Translations under genes and position numbers: made by a program
Origin: Xenorhabdus vietnamensis
Lineage (GTDB): Bacteria > Pseudomonadota > Gammaproteobacteria > Enterobacterales > Enterobacteriaceae
NCBI RefSeq assembly: GCF_002127535.1
Contig: NZ_MUBJ01000002.1
Span: 29,234 to 93,233, forward strand
Length of the DNA stretch: 64,000 nucleotides
Direction: 5' to 3'
Notes under the pieces: generated by a model
The model's database searches: none
What the model saw: the letters and a program-made list of their open reading frames with translations, nothing else
What the model was told of the DNA's origin: nothing
Part shown: positions 8,905-18,580 of the stretch, in pieces
Layout of the letters: each line of letters starts with the position of its first letter
Numbering within the stretch: the stretch's first letter is position 1

Positions 8905-10452
8905 GTGGCGGTTTATCCTCTTAATACTGAACCCAAAGGAGCGGAATATCTCAAGGCTGCACTGAGTGCACCGGTTTATGATGTTGCTCAAGTCACTCCT
9001 TTACAGGAAATGAAAAAAATCTCGTCTCGTTTAGGCAATACTATTTTGGTTAAACGGGAAGATCGCCAGTTGGTGCACAGTTTCAAATTGCGCGGCGCGT
9101 ACGCGATGATTGCTGGTTTGACGGAAGAGCAAAAAAACAAAGGCGTGATTACGGCTTCCGCAGGCAACCATGCACAAGGTGTTGCATTATCGGCCAATAA
9201 AGTTGGCATAAAAGCGACTATTGTGATGCCGATAGCGACAGCGGATATTAAAGTCGATGCAGTGCGCAATTTTGGTGGAGAGGTACTGTTGCATGGTGCG
9301 AATTTCGATGAAGCGAAGGCAAAAGCAATCGAGATGGCAAAAAAGCACGGTTACACTTTTGTGCCACCATTTGACCATCCTGTCGTCATTGCAGGTCAGG
9401 CTACATTGGCGATGGAGCTGCTACAACAGGATGTTCATCTTGATCGTATCTTTGTTCCCGTTGGTGGTGGTGGCTTGATAGCGGGAGTAGCCGTTCTCAT
9501 CAAACAGCTTGTACCCGAAATGAAAGTCATTGGTGTAGAAGCTGAAGATTCTGCTTGTTTGAAAGCAGCACTGGAAGCCGGGCATCCGGTCGATTTGCCA
9601 AGAGTTGGATTATTTGCCGAAGGCGTGGCAGTCAAACGCATTGGCGATGAAACGTTTCGTTTGTGCCAGCAATATGTCGATGATGTCATTACAGTGGACA
9701 GTGATGCTATCTGCGCCGCCATGAAAGATATCTTTGAAGATGTCAGGGCGATTGCAGAACCCTCTGGTGCGCTGGCACTGGCAGGGCTGAAGAAATATGT
9801 CCAGCAACATCAGATTCAGGGAGAGCGATTGGCACATATTCTTTCTGGGGCCAATGTGAATTTTCATGGGTTGCGTTACGTTTCAGAACGCTGTGAGCTT
9901 GGAGAACAACGCGAAGCTTTGCTGTCGGTGACTATTCCTGAACAAAAGGGGAGTTTTTTGCAGTTCTGTCAGATACTGGGTACTCGTGTCGTGACTGAAT
10001 TCAGTTATCGTTATTCGGATGCAACAGATCCAAACCAAGCCTGTATTTTTGTTGGTATTAGACTGAGCAGGGGAAATACTGAGCGTCGTGAAATTATTGA
10101 AGAGTTAAAATCATCGGGATATCAAGTCTCTGATTTTACTGATAATGAAATGGCAAAGCTGCATGTGCGTTACATGATCGGAGGCAGGCCATCCAAGCCA
10201 TTGCAGGAGCGGTTATTTAGCTTTGCCTTTCCTGAATCTCCGGGGGCTTTGCTGAAATTTTTGCAGACACTGGGGACTCATTGGAATATTACTCTGTTTC
10301 ATTACCGTAGCCACGGCACGGATTATGGGCGTGTATTGGCTGCTTTTGAACTTTCAGGGCCAGAAGTGCGTTTTGACCGCCATTTGGATGCGCTAGGCTA
10401 TGAATATCATGATGAAACCGATAATCCCTCATTTAAATTATTTTTGACTTAA
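8905..10452 (+). CDS. ilvA: Biosynthetic threonine dehydratase
   Basis: This 515-residue PLP enzyme deaminates threonine to 2-oxobutyrate, the committed step to isoleucine. The catalytic domain has PLP lysine K61 in VHSFKLRGAYAM and the phosphate-binding GGGGLIAG loop. Two ACT-like domains from about residue 330 to the end provide Ile inhibition and Val activation in the family. The start is GTG at 8905, with GGGGAG at 8893-8898 inside the end of ilvD. It is the last gene of ilvGMEDA. Confidence 0.97.
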   Translation: MAVYPLNTEPKGAEYLKAALSAPVYDVAQVTPLQEMKKISSRLGNTILVKREDRQLVHSFKLRGAYAMIAGLTEEQKNKGVITASAGNHAQGVALSANKVGIKATIVMPIATADIKVDAVRNFGGEVLLHGANFDEAKAKAIEMAKKHGYTFVPPFDHPVVIAGQATLAMELLQQDVHLDRIFVPVGGGGLIAGVAVLIKQLVPEMKVIGVEAEDSACLKAALEAGHPVDLPRVGLFAEGVAVKRIGDETFRLCQQYVDDVITVDSDAICAAMKDIFEDVRAIAEPSGALALAGLKKYVQQHQIQGERLAHILSGANVNFHGLRYVSERCELGEQREALLSVTIPEQKGSFLQFCQILGTRVVTEFSYRYSDATDPNQACIFVGIRLSRGNTERREIIEELKSSGYQVSDFTDNEMAKLHVRYMIGGRPSKPLQERLFSFAFPESPGALLKFLQTLGTHWNITLFHYRSHGTDYGRVLAAFELSGPEVRFDRHLDALGYEYHDETDNPSFKLFLT

Positions 10453-10475
10453 GCAATAAAGAATAAAGCAATAAA

Positions 10476-10525
10476 CAGCAAAATAGTTTCGTTTTTGGGG
10501 TATTTTGCTGATTTTACTCTATTCT
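10476..10525 (+). terminator. Putative terminator after ilvA
   Basis: A perfect 10-bp inverted repeat, CAGCAAAATA (10476-10485) and TATTTTGCTG (10501-10510), with a 15-base loop is followed by T-rich sequence. It lies 23 bases after the ilvA stop. The large AT-rich loop makes it weaker than the other terminators in the window. Confidence 0.65.
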
Positions 10526-10576
10526 TTTTTCTGTAATAAGTGACGAGGTTGGCATTATCTCTTCCACTACTTTTCC

Positions 10577-10641
10577 TATTCTATCTTATGGATTTCAAGA
10601 TGCAGCCAACAAAGCTGCAACTTGAAAAACGATGGATATAT
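10577..10641. repeat. Internally deleted ERIC-type element
   Basis: About 65 bp form an imperfect palindrome: TTTCAAG-AT-GCAGC (10593-10606) against GCTGC-AA-CTTGAAA (10614-10627), flanked by TATTCTATCTTATGG and GATGGATATA. Both ends resemble the ends of the full-length ERIC element at 46496-46621, but the centre is missing. It sits between the convergent genes ilvA and ilvY. Confidence 0.7.
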
Positions 10642-10653
10642 AAGATTTCCAAA

Positions 10654-11535
10654 CTACAATAGCTCCCAGAATGCTTTAACTAATGGTTCATTCAAGCGCT
10701 TACTCAACGTACAGACACCCAATTCAAATGGCTCGACCAGTGAAATATTTTCCAGTAATGAGATACGGTTGCGTACAGGTTCAGGGCTATTTTCGACAAC
10801 AACCGCAGGTATTAACGCAATTCCACAGCCTAATGCCACCATAGAAACAATCGCTTCATGACCGGAAACTGTCGCGTAAATTACGGGGTGCAGGATCTTA
10901 TTCCGCCGGAACCAAAGCTCAATGCGTTTGCGGGAGGGGCCGTGCTCGGGCAGAATAAACGGGATGCTATTCCAGTCGGGGGATTCCTGTGTAGCGAGAA
11001 TTCTCACGGCGCAAGGCAGTGAGGGGGCAATCAGTACCAACGGCACTTCACCTATTTTGGTAAAACGGACACTATCAGGTAATTTTTCCGGTTTGCCTGC
11101 AATACCCAAATCTGCTGCATCAGATTGGACTTTATCAACAGCATCAGCGGCATCTCCTGTTGTCAGCTTGATTTCCACCAAGGGATGCTCCGCCCGAAAT
11201 TTATCTAAGACTTGTGGCAGATGGCTATATGCAGCCGTGACTGAACAAAATAGACGTAACTCTCCCGTCAATGATGGACTTTGATGATTTAATGAATGCT
11301 GTAGCTGCTTATATTGCAGGAGAGTTTGCTGAGCAAATTGTTTGAGTTGCTCGCCGGCAGAGGTCAATTTTACTGTTCGGTTATCCCGCAGAAAAAGCGG
11401 GTGCCCTAATGATTCCTCAAGGCGCTGGATTTGGCGTGAAAGTGTGGATGGGCTGACATGCGTGGCCTTGGCTGAGCGCCCAAAGTGACAACTTTCCGCA
11501 AGGTGTAAAAACAGTTTTAAATCACGTAAATCCAT
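10654..11535 (-). CDS. ilvY: LysR-family activator IlvY
   Basis: This 293-residue LysR protein has the N-terminal helix-turn-helix MDLRDLKLFLHLAESCHFGRSAKATHVSPSTLSRQIQ and a C-terminal inducer domain, collinear with E. coli IlvY. IlvY activates divergent ilvC in response to acetolactate or acetohydroxybutyrate and represses itself. The frame is open to 11610, but ATG 11535 gives the conserved MDLRDLK start and leaves a normal 156-bp divergent control region. Confidence 0.95.
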   Translation of the reverse strand: MDLRDLKLFLHLAESCHFGRSAKATHVSPSTLSRQIQRLEESLGHPLFLRDNRTVKLTSAGEQLKQFAQQTLLQYKQLQHSLNHQSPSLTGELRLFCSVTAAYSHLPQVLDKFRAEHPLVEIKLTTGDAADAVDKVQSDAADLGIAGKPEKLPDSVRFTKIGEVPLVLIAPSLPCAVRILATQESPDWNSIPFILPEHGPSRKRIELWFRRNKILHPVIYATVSGHEAIVSMVALGCGIALIPAVVVENSPEPVRNRISLLENISLVEPFELGVCTLSKRLNEPLVKAFWELL

Positions 11536-11581
11536 CGTTTGTGACCCTTTACCTAGAGGTTTTTTGCGGTGAAAAAGCTTG

Positions 11582-11596
11582 TTGCATAATCTGCAA
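11582..11596. promoter_or_regulatory. Likely IlvY operator between ilvY and ilvC
   Basis: A perfect LysR-type inverted repeat, TTGCA-TAATC-TGCAA, lies between divergent ilvY and ilvC. E. coli IlvY binds tandem operators in the equivalent region. A second palindrome, TTGTTTG-TGTG-CAAACAA at 11646-11663, lies closer to ilvC and may be a second site or part of the leader. Confidence 0.6.
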
Positions 11597-11691
11597 TGTA
11601 ATCTTGTCAATATATCAATTTAAGCAATGCCTTTCATGTCATATATTGTTTGTGTGCAAACAACCTCACATCTAATTATATCGGAGTCACC

Positions 11692-13170
11692 ATGGCTAAT
11701 TATTTTGATACGTTGAATTTGCGCCAGCAATTGGCGCAGTTAGGCAAATGCCGTTTTATGGCGCGGGAAGAATTTGCTGACGAAGCAGGGTATTTGAAAG
11801 GCAAAAAAGTGGTGATCGTTGGCTGTGGCGCGCAAGGGCTGAACCAAGGTCTTAATATGCGTGACTCCGGTTTAGATATTGCCTATGCGCTACGCAAAGA
11901 AGCGATTGATGAAAAACGACCATCATGGCGTAAGGCAACAGAAAATGGTTTCGCAGTTGGCACTTATGAAGAGTTAATTCCACAGGCCGATTTGGTTATC
12001 AACCTGACGCCAGACAAGCAACATTCGGTGGTGGTTCAGGCGGTTCAACCTCTGATGAAAGAAGATGCCGCATTAGGTTATTCCCATGGTTTCAATATCG
12101 TCGAAGTGGGTGAGCAGGTACGTAAAGATATTACCGTTGTGATGGTTGCACCGAAATGCCCGGGTACGGAAGTTCGTGAAGAGTATAAGCGTGGATTCGG
12201 TGTACCTACCCTGATTGCTGTACATCCAGAAAATGATGTAAAAGGTGAAGGGATGGCGATCGCGAAAGCGTGGGCCGCTGCAACAGGGGGACATCGGGCA
12301 GGCGTGCTGGAATCTTCTTTCGTGGCAGAAGTTAAATCTGACCTGATGGGAGAACAGACCATTTTGTGTGGCATGTTACAGGCCGGTTCTCTGTTGTGCT
12401 ACGACCAACTGGTTGCTGATGGCACTGAACCGGGTTATGCCGGAAAATTAATCCAGTTTGGTTGGGAAACTATCACCGAAGCCTTGAAGCAGGGCGGCAT
12501 TACGTTAATGATGGATCGCCTTTCCAATCCGGCAAAACTGCGAGCTTATGCTCTTTCTGAGCAATTGAAAGTGATTTTAGCTCCTTTGTTCCAGAAACAT
12601 ATGGATGACATCATTTCTGGTGAATTCTCTTCTACTATGATGGCTGACTGGGCTAATGATGATAAAAACCTGCTGACCTGGCGTGAAGAGACGGGTAGAA
12701 CACCATTTGAGAATTACCCAGACTATGACGGTAACATCAGCGAGCAGGAATACTTTGACCATGGTGTGTTGATGATTGCAATGGTCAAGGCTGGGGTTGA
12801 GCTGGCATTCGAAACGATGGTAGATACTGGCATCATTGAAGAGTCTGCTTATTACGAATCTCTGCATGAATTGCCGTTGATTGCGAATACCATTGCTCGC
12901 AAGCGCCTGTATGAGATGAACGTGGTGATTTCTGATACGGCAGAATATGGTAACTACCTGTTCTCTTACGTTGCGGTTCCACTGTTGAAAGAGAAATTCA
13001 TGGCGACTCTGCAAGCAGGGGATTTAGGAAAAGCAGTTGCAGATCGCGGCATTGATAATGCTCAGTTACGTGATGTGAATGAAGCGATCCGTAACCATCC
13101 GATTGAAATTATCGGCCGTACTTTGCGTGGTTATATGACGGATATGAAACGCATTGCTGTTGGTGACTAA
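11692..13170 (+). CDS. ilvC: Ketol-acid reductoisomerase
   Basis: This 492-residue class II (long-form) enzyme isomerises and reduces acetolactate or acetohydroxybutyrate with NADPH and Mg. A Rossmann segment with [20 protein letters not shown] lies near residues 43-62, and the duplicated C-terminal knotted helical domains are typical of enterobacterial IlvC. An upstream in-frame start exists at 11650, but ATG 11692 is preceded by TCGGAG and gives the conserved [14 protein letters not shown]. It is transcribed divergently from its activator ilvY. Confidence 0.97.
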   Translation: MANYFDTLNLRQQLAQLGKCRFMAREEFADEAGYLKGKKVVIVGCGAQGLNQGLNMRDSGLDIAYALRKEAIDEKRPSWRKATENGFAVGTYEELIPQADLVINLTPDKQHSVVVQAVQPLMKEDAALGYSHGFNIVEVGEQVRKDITVVMVAPKCPGTEVREEYKRGFGVPTLIAVHPENDVKGEGMAIAKAWAAATGGHRAGVLESSFVAEVKSDLMGEQTILCGMLQAGSLLCYDQLVADGTEPGYAGKLIQFGWETITEALKQGGITLMMDRLSNPAKLRAYALSEQLKVILAPLFQKHMDDIISGEFSSTMMADWANDDKNLLTWREETGRTPFENYPDYDGNISEQEYFDHGVLMIAMVKAGVELAFETMVDTGIIEESAYYESLHELPLIANTIARKRLYEMNVVISDTAEYGNYLFSYVAVPLLKEKFMATLQAGDLGKAVADRGIDNAQLRDVNEAIRNHPIEIIGRTLRGYMTDMKRIAVGD

Positions 13171-13180
13171 TATGCCGTTT

Positions 13181-13220
13181 ATCCTGCCCGAAGTTATTTT
13201 ATCGGGCAGGATATCTTTAA
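13181..13220. terminator. Terminator between ilvC and the convergent deacetylase gene
   Basis: A perfect 11-bp stem, ATCCTGCCCGA / TCGGGCAGGAT (13181-13191 and 13202-13212), has a 10-base AT-rich loop and is followed by ATCTTTAATCC. It lies 10 bases after the ilvC stop and 11 bases before the end of the opposing gene. Confidence 0.8.
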
Positions 13221-13223
13221 TCC

Positions 13224-14339
13224 TTACAGATTAAATTTCAGTTTCAGTTCATCAAGAGCTTGACGCTGAAATGCTTCAAATCGTTCTTTCGGTTGCTGCA
13301 ATTGGATCAAGTTCAGCACGGGATCGTTGACTTCAGTACGAATGCCACTTAATTCCTCCATGACGGCTAATCCACAGAAAGGAACATAGGCTTCGGAATA
13401 ACCCCCTTCGTGAACGATGACTAATTTGCCATGGCACAGTTCATCGGCAGCCTGTTGTACCTTGCGGGTCATTTCACGGAAACTGTCACTGTGCAACTGC
13501 ATCCGTGCCAGAGGATCAAATGCATTGGCATCATAACCGCAAGCAACGATGATCAGTTCTGGTTGGTAACGCCGTAGTGCAGGGAGCACAATCTGATCCA
13601 TGGCATAGAGATAATTATTGTGCCCAGCACCCGCCATCAATGGGATATTGATATTAAAACCTTCCCCTTTGCCAGCTCCGATATCTTCCTCACCACTGTA
13701 GCCTTCGGGATAACAGCCATCTTGATGCAGTGAAATTGTCAAAACATCGTCACGTTCCCAGAATATATGCTGTGTCCCATTACCGTGGTGAACATCCCAG
13801 TCAATGACGGCAACTCGGCCAACGCCAAGCTGCTCTTTGGCGTACTCAACGGCGAGGGCAATGTTGGCAAGGAAACAGAATCCCATCGCTTGATCTGGCA
13901 GACAGTGGTGTCCGGGAGGACGTGAAAGGCTGTAAGCGTTATCTAATTCACCTTGTAACACGGCTTTTACCGCAGCGTAGGTGAGTCCGGCGGACAATTT
14001 GGCGATTTCATAACTACCTTGTCCCATTGGTGCTTCAGATCCCAATACTCCTCCGCCATTATCACTCACGGACTTAAAATGTTGTAAATACTCTTCGGTA
14101 TGCACCAGTCTTAACGTTGTATCATCAAGAGGTTCAGCACTACGCAGTTGCAGTGAACGACTTAAACCTGATACATCCATTAAGTTTTTCATTCTGCGTT
14201 TAGTTTCTGGGGATTCTGCATGTCCTGCACTGTTCGGTGGTTGTATCCATCCACCAACGGGAAATATGACTACATGTGGTAATCCAGAGTTATGCCAGAA
14301 ACAGAGTTCATCAAAGAAAAAGCCTGTCTTACGTAGCAT
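13224..14339 (-). CDS. Class II histone-deacetylase-like amidohydrolase
   Basis: This 371-residue arginase/deacetylase-fold zinc hydrolase resembles bacterial class II HDAC-like amidohydrolases and acetylpolyamine amidohydrolases. Visible active-site residues are H144-H145 in SRPPGHH, zinc ligands D182 and H184 in DWDVHHGNG, D270 in ACGYDANAFDP, and Y314 in EGGYSEAYVPFCG. All are intact, so it should be active; the substrate (acetylated polyamine, amide or protein lysine) cannot be told from sequence. ATG 14339 has AGAGGA seven bases upstream; a start at 14372 is less likely. It lies between ilvC and rep, where E. coli carries ppiC. Confidence 0.88.
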   Translation of the reverse strand: MLRKTGFFFDELCFWHNSGLPHVVIFPVGGWIQPPNSAGHAESPETKRRMKNLMDVSGLSRSLQLRSAEPLDDTTLRLVHTEEYLQHFKSVSDNGGGVLGSEAPMGQGSYEIAKLSAGLTYAAVKAVLQGELDNAYSLSRPPGHHCLPDQAMGFCFLANIALAVEYAKEQLGVGRVAVIDWDVHHGNGTQHIFWERDDVLTISLHQDGCYPEGYSGEEDIGAGKGEGFNINIPLMAGAGHNNYLYAMDQIVLPALRRYQPELIIVACGYDANAFDPLARMQLHSDSFREMTRKVQQAADELCHGKLVIVHEGGYSEAYVPFCGLAVMEELSGIRTEVNDPVLNLIQLQQPKERFEAFQRQALDELKLKFNL

Positions 14340-14912
14340 GTTATATCCTCTTTGAGTTCTTTTATCTTTCAAGCTGCAATTTAAAACCTATTAGGTATAT
14401 TGATTGTGTGTCAATAAACGTAATGATTGTTATAACCTTAATTTTATTAAATAGGTTCTATATATTTCAATTGAAGTGGATTCAATATTAATATATTTGT
14501 CCTAACTAATTTAAATTAATTTAAAAAATTATCTTTGTTATTTATCACATAGTTTAATAATAAAATGGTCAGCCTTTACATAATCATCTTATCTTTATGA
14601 TGTGAAAGGCCTACAGGTGATATTACTGGCTGCTGCTATTGGTTGATGTTTGTTTATGTGAAGGATAACAAAGAAAATGAATGCAGACAGGATACCGTAA
14701 AGAGGTATTTTTTCGGTTTCTTATTCATCCGTTAAAAATGAAATGAACTACAATCATTATGAGCCCTATCATAAGACGTTATCTATATTGACGCACTTTT
14801 TCATTCTATTGTGAAATAATTCGCTGATATAAAGAAAACCACATAATTAGCCTTTCTTTCTGTTACAATTCCGTTCCCCGATCTTTCAATCTGATATATT
14901 TTTTGAAACAGT
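14340..14912. other. 573-bp intergenic region upstream of rep
   Basis: This gap lies between divergent genes and has no convincing ORF. It contains an imperfect inverted repeat (GCCTTTACATAATCAT near 14572-14587 against ATGATGTGAAAGGC at 14597-14610). A small terminator-like hairpin (GATACC / GGTATT, then T6) lies near 14690-14712. The two together could bound a short transcript of about 120-150 nt, but no known family is recognised. A fragment near 14368-14398 (CTTTCAAGCTGCAATTT...GGTATA) weakly resembles an ERIC end. Confidence 0.45.
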
Positions 14913-16943
14913 ATGCGATTAAATCCAAGCCAACAACAAGCGGTTGAATTTGTAACAGGGCCTTGTCTGGTTCTGGCGGGTGCGGGCTCTGGCAAGACCC
15001 GAGTGATCACCAATAAAATTGCTCATCTGATCCGCACCTGTGGTTATCAGGCCCGCCATATTGCGGCAGTCACCTTTACTAATAAGGCAGCACGTGAGAT
15101 GAAAGAACGTGTTGCACAAACCTTGGGTCGTAAGGAAACAAGAGGGTTAATGATCTCGACTTTCCATACCTTGGGTTTGGAGATTGTCAAGCGTGAATAC
15201 AAAGCGCTGGGAATGAAAAGCAATTTTTCACTGTTTGATGATCAAGATCAGATGGCTTTGTTGAAAGATCTCACCTCGGATTTGTTGGAAGAAGACAAAG
15301 ATCTACTACAAAAACTGGTTTCAAGCATTTCTAACTGGAAGAATGATTTAATGTCACCAGAGCAGGTGATGAGGGTGGCGCGTTCAGAGCAGGAGCACCA
15401 GTTTGCAGAGTGTTATCGCCGCTATGACCTGCATCTGAATAGTTGTAATGTTCTCGATTTTGATGATCTAATTACCAAACCAACGTTACTGTTAATGCGC
15501 GATGGGGAAGTCAGGGAACGTTGGCAGAATAAAATTCGTTACTTGCTGGTAGATGAATATCAAGATACGAACACTAGCCAATACCAATTGGTAAAACTGT
15601 TGGTTGGCAGTCGGGCTCGTTTTACGGTAGTTGGTGATGATGATCAATCCATTTATTCTTGGCGTGGTGCTCGTCCACAGAACTTGATCCTATTGAAAGA
15701 AAATTTCCCGCAGTTGAACGTGATTAAGCTGGAGCAGAATTACCGTTCATCAGGGCGGATATTGAAAGCGGCGAATATTCTGATAGCTAATAATCCCCAT
15801 GTTTTTGAGAAAAAACTCTTTTCAGAGTTGCCTTATGGTGATCAGCTCAGAGTGATCGAAGCAAATAATGAAGATCATGAAGCGGAGCGTGTAGTGGGGG
15901 AGTTGATCGCTCATCATTTTATCAACAAAACGGAATATAAAGATTACGCCATTTTATATCGTGGTAATCATCAATCTCGTATCCTCGAAAAAATGTTGAT
16001 GCAGAACCGTATTCCTTACCGGATTTCGGGAGGAACATCATTTTTTTCTCGCCCTGAAATTAAAGATTTGCTCTCTTACCTGCGTGTTTTGACTAATCCA
16101 GAGGATGACAGTGCATTTTTGCGTATCATCAATACACCACGACGAGAAATCGGTGCTGTAACCATCCAAAAATTAGGTGAGTGGACGAATCAGCGTAACA
16201 AAAGTTTATATCAAGCCAGTTTTGATCTTGGGTTGGAGCAACATTTGGCCGGGCGTGGTCTGGCTGCATTGCAGCGCTTTACTCACTGGATGGATGAAAT
16301 ATCCCGTCAGGCGGAGCGGGAACCATTACTGGCAGTGAGAGACTTATTACGTGGCATGGATTACGAAAGCTGGTTATATGAAACCTCCCCCAGTCCAAAA
16401 GCGGCTGAAATGAGAATGAAGAACGTTAATCAACTTTTCACTTGGATGAGTGAAATGCTTGAGGGAGATGACTTGAATGAACCAATGACCCTTTCCCAAG
16501 TCGTAGCGCGTTTTACGTTGCGGGATATGTTGGAGAGAGGCGAGGAAAATGAAGAATTAGATCAGGTTCAGTTGATGACACTGCACGCCTCCAAGGGGCT
16601 GGAGTTTCCCTATGTTTTCTTGGTTGGCATGGAAGAGGGGTTGTTGCCACATCAGAGTAGCATTGATGAAGACAACATTGAGGAAGAGCGTCGTTTGGCT
16701 TATGTGGGTATCACCCGCGCGCAGAGAGAACTTTTTTTAACTCTTAGCAAAGAACGTCGCCAGTTTGGTGAACTTATCCGTCCGGAACCGAGCCGATTCT
16801 TGCTTGAATTGCCACAGGATGATTTGTACTGGCCGCAGGGCAAGCGGGTGATCAGTGCAGAAGAAAGGATGAAACAGGGACAATCGCGCCTTGCTGACAT
16901 TAGATCACGTTTGGGACTCGGTCAGAAAAACGGCAATAAATAA
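14913..16943 (+). CDS. rep: ATP-dependent DNA helicase Rep
   Basis: This 676-residue SF1A 3'-5' helicase works at replication forks, clearing protein roadblocks and helping restart. The Walker A motif [10 protein letters not shown] is at about residues 22-31; VDEYQDTN (motif II), [13 protein letters not shown] (III), QNYRSS (IV) and [12 protein letters not shown]-type motif V and [11 protein letters not shown] motif VI follow. It matches E. coli Rep throughout (673 residues there). A second UvrD-family helicase is at 50797. It is monocistronic and converges on gppA. Confidence 0.97.
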   Translation: MRLNPSQQQAVEFVTGPCLVLAGAGSGKTRVITNKIAHLIRTCGYQARHIAAVTFTNKAAREMKERVAQTLGRKETRGLMISTFHTLGLEIVKREYKALGMKSNFSLFDDQDQMALLKDLTSDLLEEDKDLLQKLVSSISNWKNDLMSPEQVMRVARSEQEHQFAECYRRYDLHLNSCNVLDFDDLITKPTLLLMRDGEVRERWQNKIRYLLVDEYQDTNTSQYQLVKLLVGSRARFTVVGDDDQSIYSWRGARPQNLILLKENFPQLNVIKLEQNYRSSGRILKAANILIANNPHVFEKKLFSELPYGDQLRVIEANNEDHEAERVVGELIAHHFINKTEYKDYAILYRGNHQSRILEKMLMQNRIPYRISGGTSFFSRPEIKDLLSYLRVLTNPEDDSAFLRIINTPRREIGAVTIQKLGEWTNQRNKSLYQASFDLGLEQHLAGRGLAALQRFTHWMDEISRQAEREPLLAVRDLLRGMDYESWLYETSPSPKAAEMRMKNVNQLFTWMSEMLEGDDLNEPMTLSQVVARFTLRDMLERGEENEELDQVQLMTLHASKGLEFPYVFLVGMEEGLLPHQSSIDEDNIEEERRLAYVGITRAQRELFLTLSKERRQFGELIRPEPSRFLLELPQDDLYWPQGKRVISAEERMKQGQSRLADIRSRLGLGQKNGNK

Positions 16944-16966
16944 ATCGCACGATTGACACGGGATAA

Positions 16967-16992
16967 CCCTGCATTTGTGGATGAATGCAGGG
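16967..16992. terminator. Hairpin between convergent rep and gppA
   Basis: A perfect 9-bp stem, CCCTGCATT / AATGCAGGG, with an 8-base loop lies 23 bases after the rep stop and 22 bases before the gppA stop. Neither side has a clear T-run, so termination is inferred from position. Confidence 0.5.
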
Positions 16993-17014
16993 AATGAGGG
17001 GAATAAAGTAAACT

Positions 17015-18523
17015 TCAGCCTAAATGAGAGTTATTTTGTTCCTCAAAGAACAACAACCATTGGACATAACTCTGCCACTTCATTTCTTGCTGTAATGCTT
17101 CAGTTCTGAGTGGGTGTTTTATCTGCCATTGATGAGGCAAGGTGATAATGAGAGTTTCATTTTCCACCTGTAACCGCAAAGCTGGCAATGTGTCATCCCG
17201 TCGGCGGCTGGCAAAAATAATTGCCAGACGTAATAAGCGGCATAGCCGCTGCGCCTGTAGTGGTCGCACAGCATTTTGCTGGCTGAGTGATGCTAAGTCC
17301 ACTGGCCCGCTTTGATTTTTCAATAAAGTAGCCAGCAGTCGTTTTTGGGCCGGAGTATAACCGGGTAAATCCAAGTGACTGATTAAATAAGCAGAATGTG
17401 CGGGCCCCTGACGAAAATCAATAAACAGGCCTATTTCATGGAGCAAACATGCACTGCTCAATAATTCACGACAGCGTTCGTCCAATTTCCAGGGCTTAGC
17501 AATTTGTTGGCAAAAATTTTCTGCCAACTGTTTGACTCGTTGTGCTTGCTCACTATCCAGTTGAAAGCGATGCTGGATATTGCGCAGGGTTCTTGCACGA
17601 ATATCCTGCTCAATCGGCAAGTCCAACATCCCGTAAACCAGACCTTCACGCAGTGCGCCACCTGCCAATATCATGCTTTCGATATTCAATGCTTGAAAAA
17701 TGGCGATTAAGATTGCTAATCCACTTGGAAAAACCAATGCTCGTTCCAGTGTCAGCCCATCAATTTCCAACTCTTCCAATTTGCCGCACTCAATCGCCTG
17801 ATGCTTGAGTTGCTGAAGCTTGGGGAGGGTGATCAGTTCATCCATACCTTGAGCAATCATAATTTCCTGCAAGGCCTGTACTGTGCCAGAAGCACCCACG
17901 CAAATTTTCCAGCCTTGCTCAAGCAGTTTAGTAGTGACTGAGCTGAGAAGATCATGTGCAGCAGCTTCCGCATTGGCAAAGTTTTTTTCTGTCAGGCTGC
18001 GATCATTGAAATAACGTTCCAGCCAGGTAACACAACCCATTTCAAGGCTGAAGAGCTGATTAGCTTTGGCTCCGGCCCCTGTTACTAATTCGGTACTGGC
18101 GCCGCCAATATCTACGACAAGTCGCTTTTCAGGCCCGCCAGTAGTGTGAGCAACACCTTGATAAATGAGTTGAGCTTCTTCTTCACCACGGATCACATTG
18201 ACGGAGGTGCTCAATATCTCTGAGGCCTTCCTGACAAATTCATCTGAATTTTCTGCAAGTCTCAAGGTTGCTGTAGCAACAACGCGAATATGCGTAGCAG
18301 GAATATCTTGCAAATATTCGGAAAAGAGGCGCAAACACTGCCATCCCCGTTCCATTGCCTGTTGTGATAAATAGTTATTTTTATCCAATCCGGCAGCCAG
18401 CCTGACTTTTCGCTTGATACGGGTAACGACTTGAATGTTGCCGGATACTTCACGGACAACCAACATATGAAAACTGTTTGAGCCTAAATCAATAGCCGCA
18501 TAAAGCGAAGAAGCACTCAGCAT
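17015..18523 (-). CDS. gppA: Guanosine-5'-triphosphate,3'-diphosphate pyrophosphatase
   Basis: This 502-residue Ppx/GppA-family phosphohydrolase converts pppGpp to ppGpp in the stringent response. The N-terminal ASKHA domain has the phosphate-1 motif [15 protein letters not shown] and phosphate-2 motif [12 protein letters not shown], with catalytic Glu in [18 protein letters not shown]. The C-terminal HD-like region ([11 protein letters not shown]) follows. It is collinear with E. coli GppA (494 residues) and lies 57 bases after rhlB on the same strand, so the two are probably co-transcribed. Confidence 0.95.
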   Translation of the reverse strand: MLSASSLYAAIDLGSNSFHMLVVREVSGNIQVVTRIKRKVRLAAGLDKNNYLSQQAMERGWQCLRLFSEYLQDIPATHIRVVATATLRLAENSDEFVRKASEILSTSVNVIRGEEEAQLIYQGVAHTTGGPEKRLVVDIGGASTELVTGAGAKANQLFSLEMGCVTWLERYFNDRSLTEKNFANAEAAAHDLLSSVTTKLLEQGWKICVGASGTVQALQEIMIAQGMDELITLPKLQQLKHQAIECGKLEELEIDGLTLERALVFPSGLAILIAIFQALNIESMILAGGALREGLVYGMLDLPIEQDIRARTLRNIQHRFQLDSEQAQRVKQLAENFCQQIAKPWKLDERCRELLSSACLLHEIGLFIDFRQGPAHSAYLISHLDLPGYTPAQKRLLATLLKNQSGPVDLASLSQQNAVRPLQAQRLCRLLRLAIIFASRRRDDTLPALRLQVENETLIITLPHQWQIKHPLRTEALQQEMKWQSYVQWLLFFEEQNNSHLG

Positions 18524-18580
18524 AGTATTTATTCCGGCTTGTGTTGTTTCAACATCGTGTTATTTCAATATCGCATCATT

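Noticed and set aside
14368-14398. Possible ERIC end fragment upstream of the deacetylase gene
   Set aside because: Only a short stretch resembles an ERIC terminus, with several mismatches and no second arm; too weak to list as an element.
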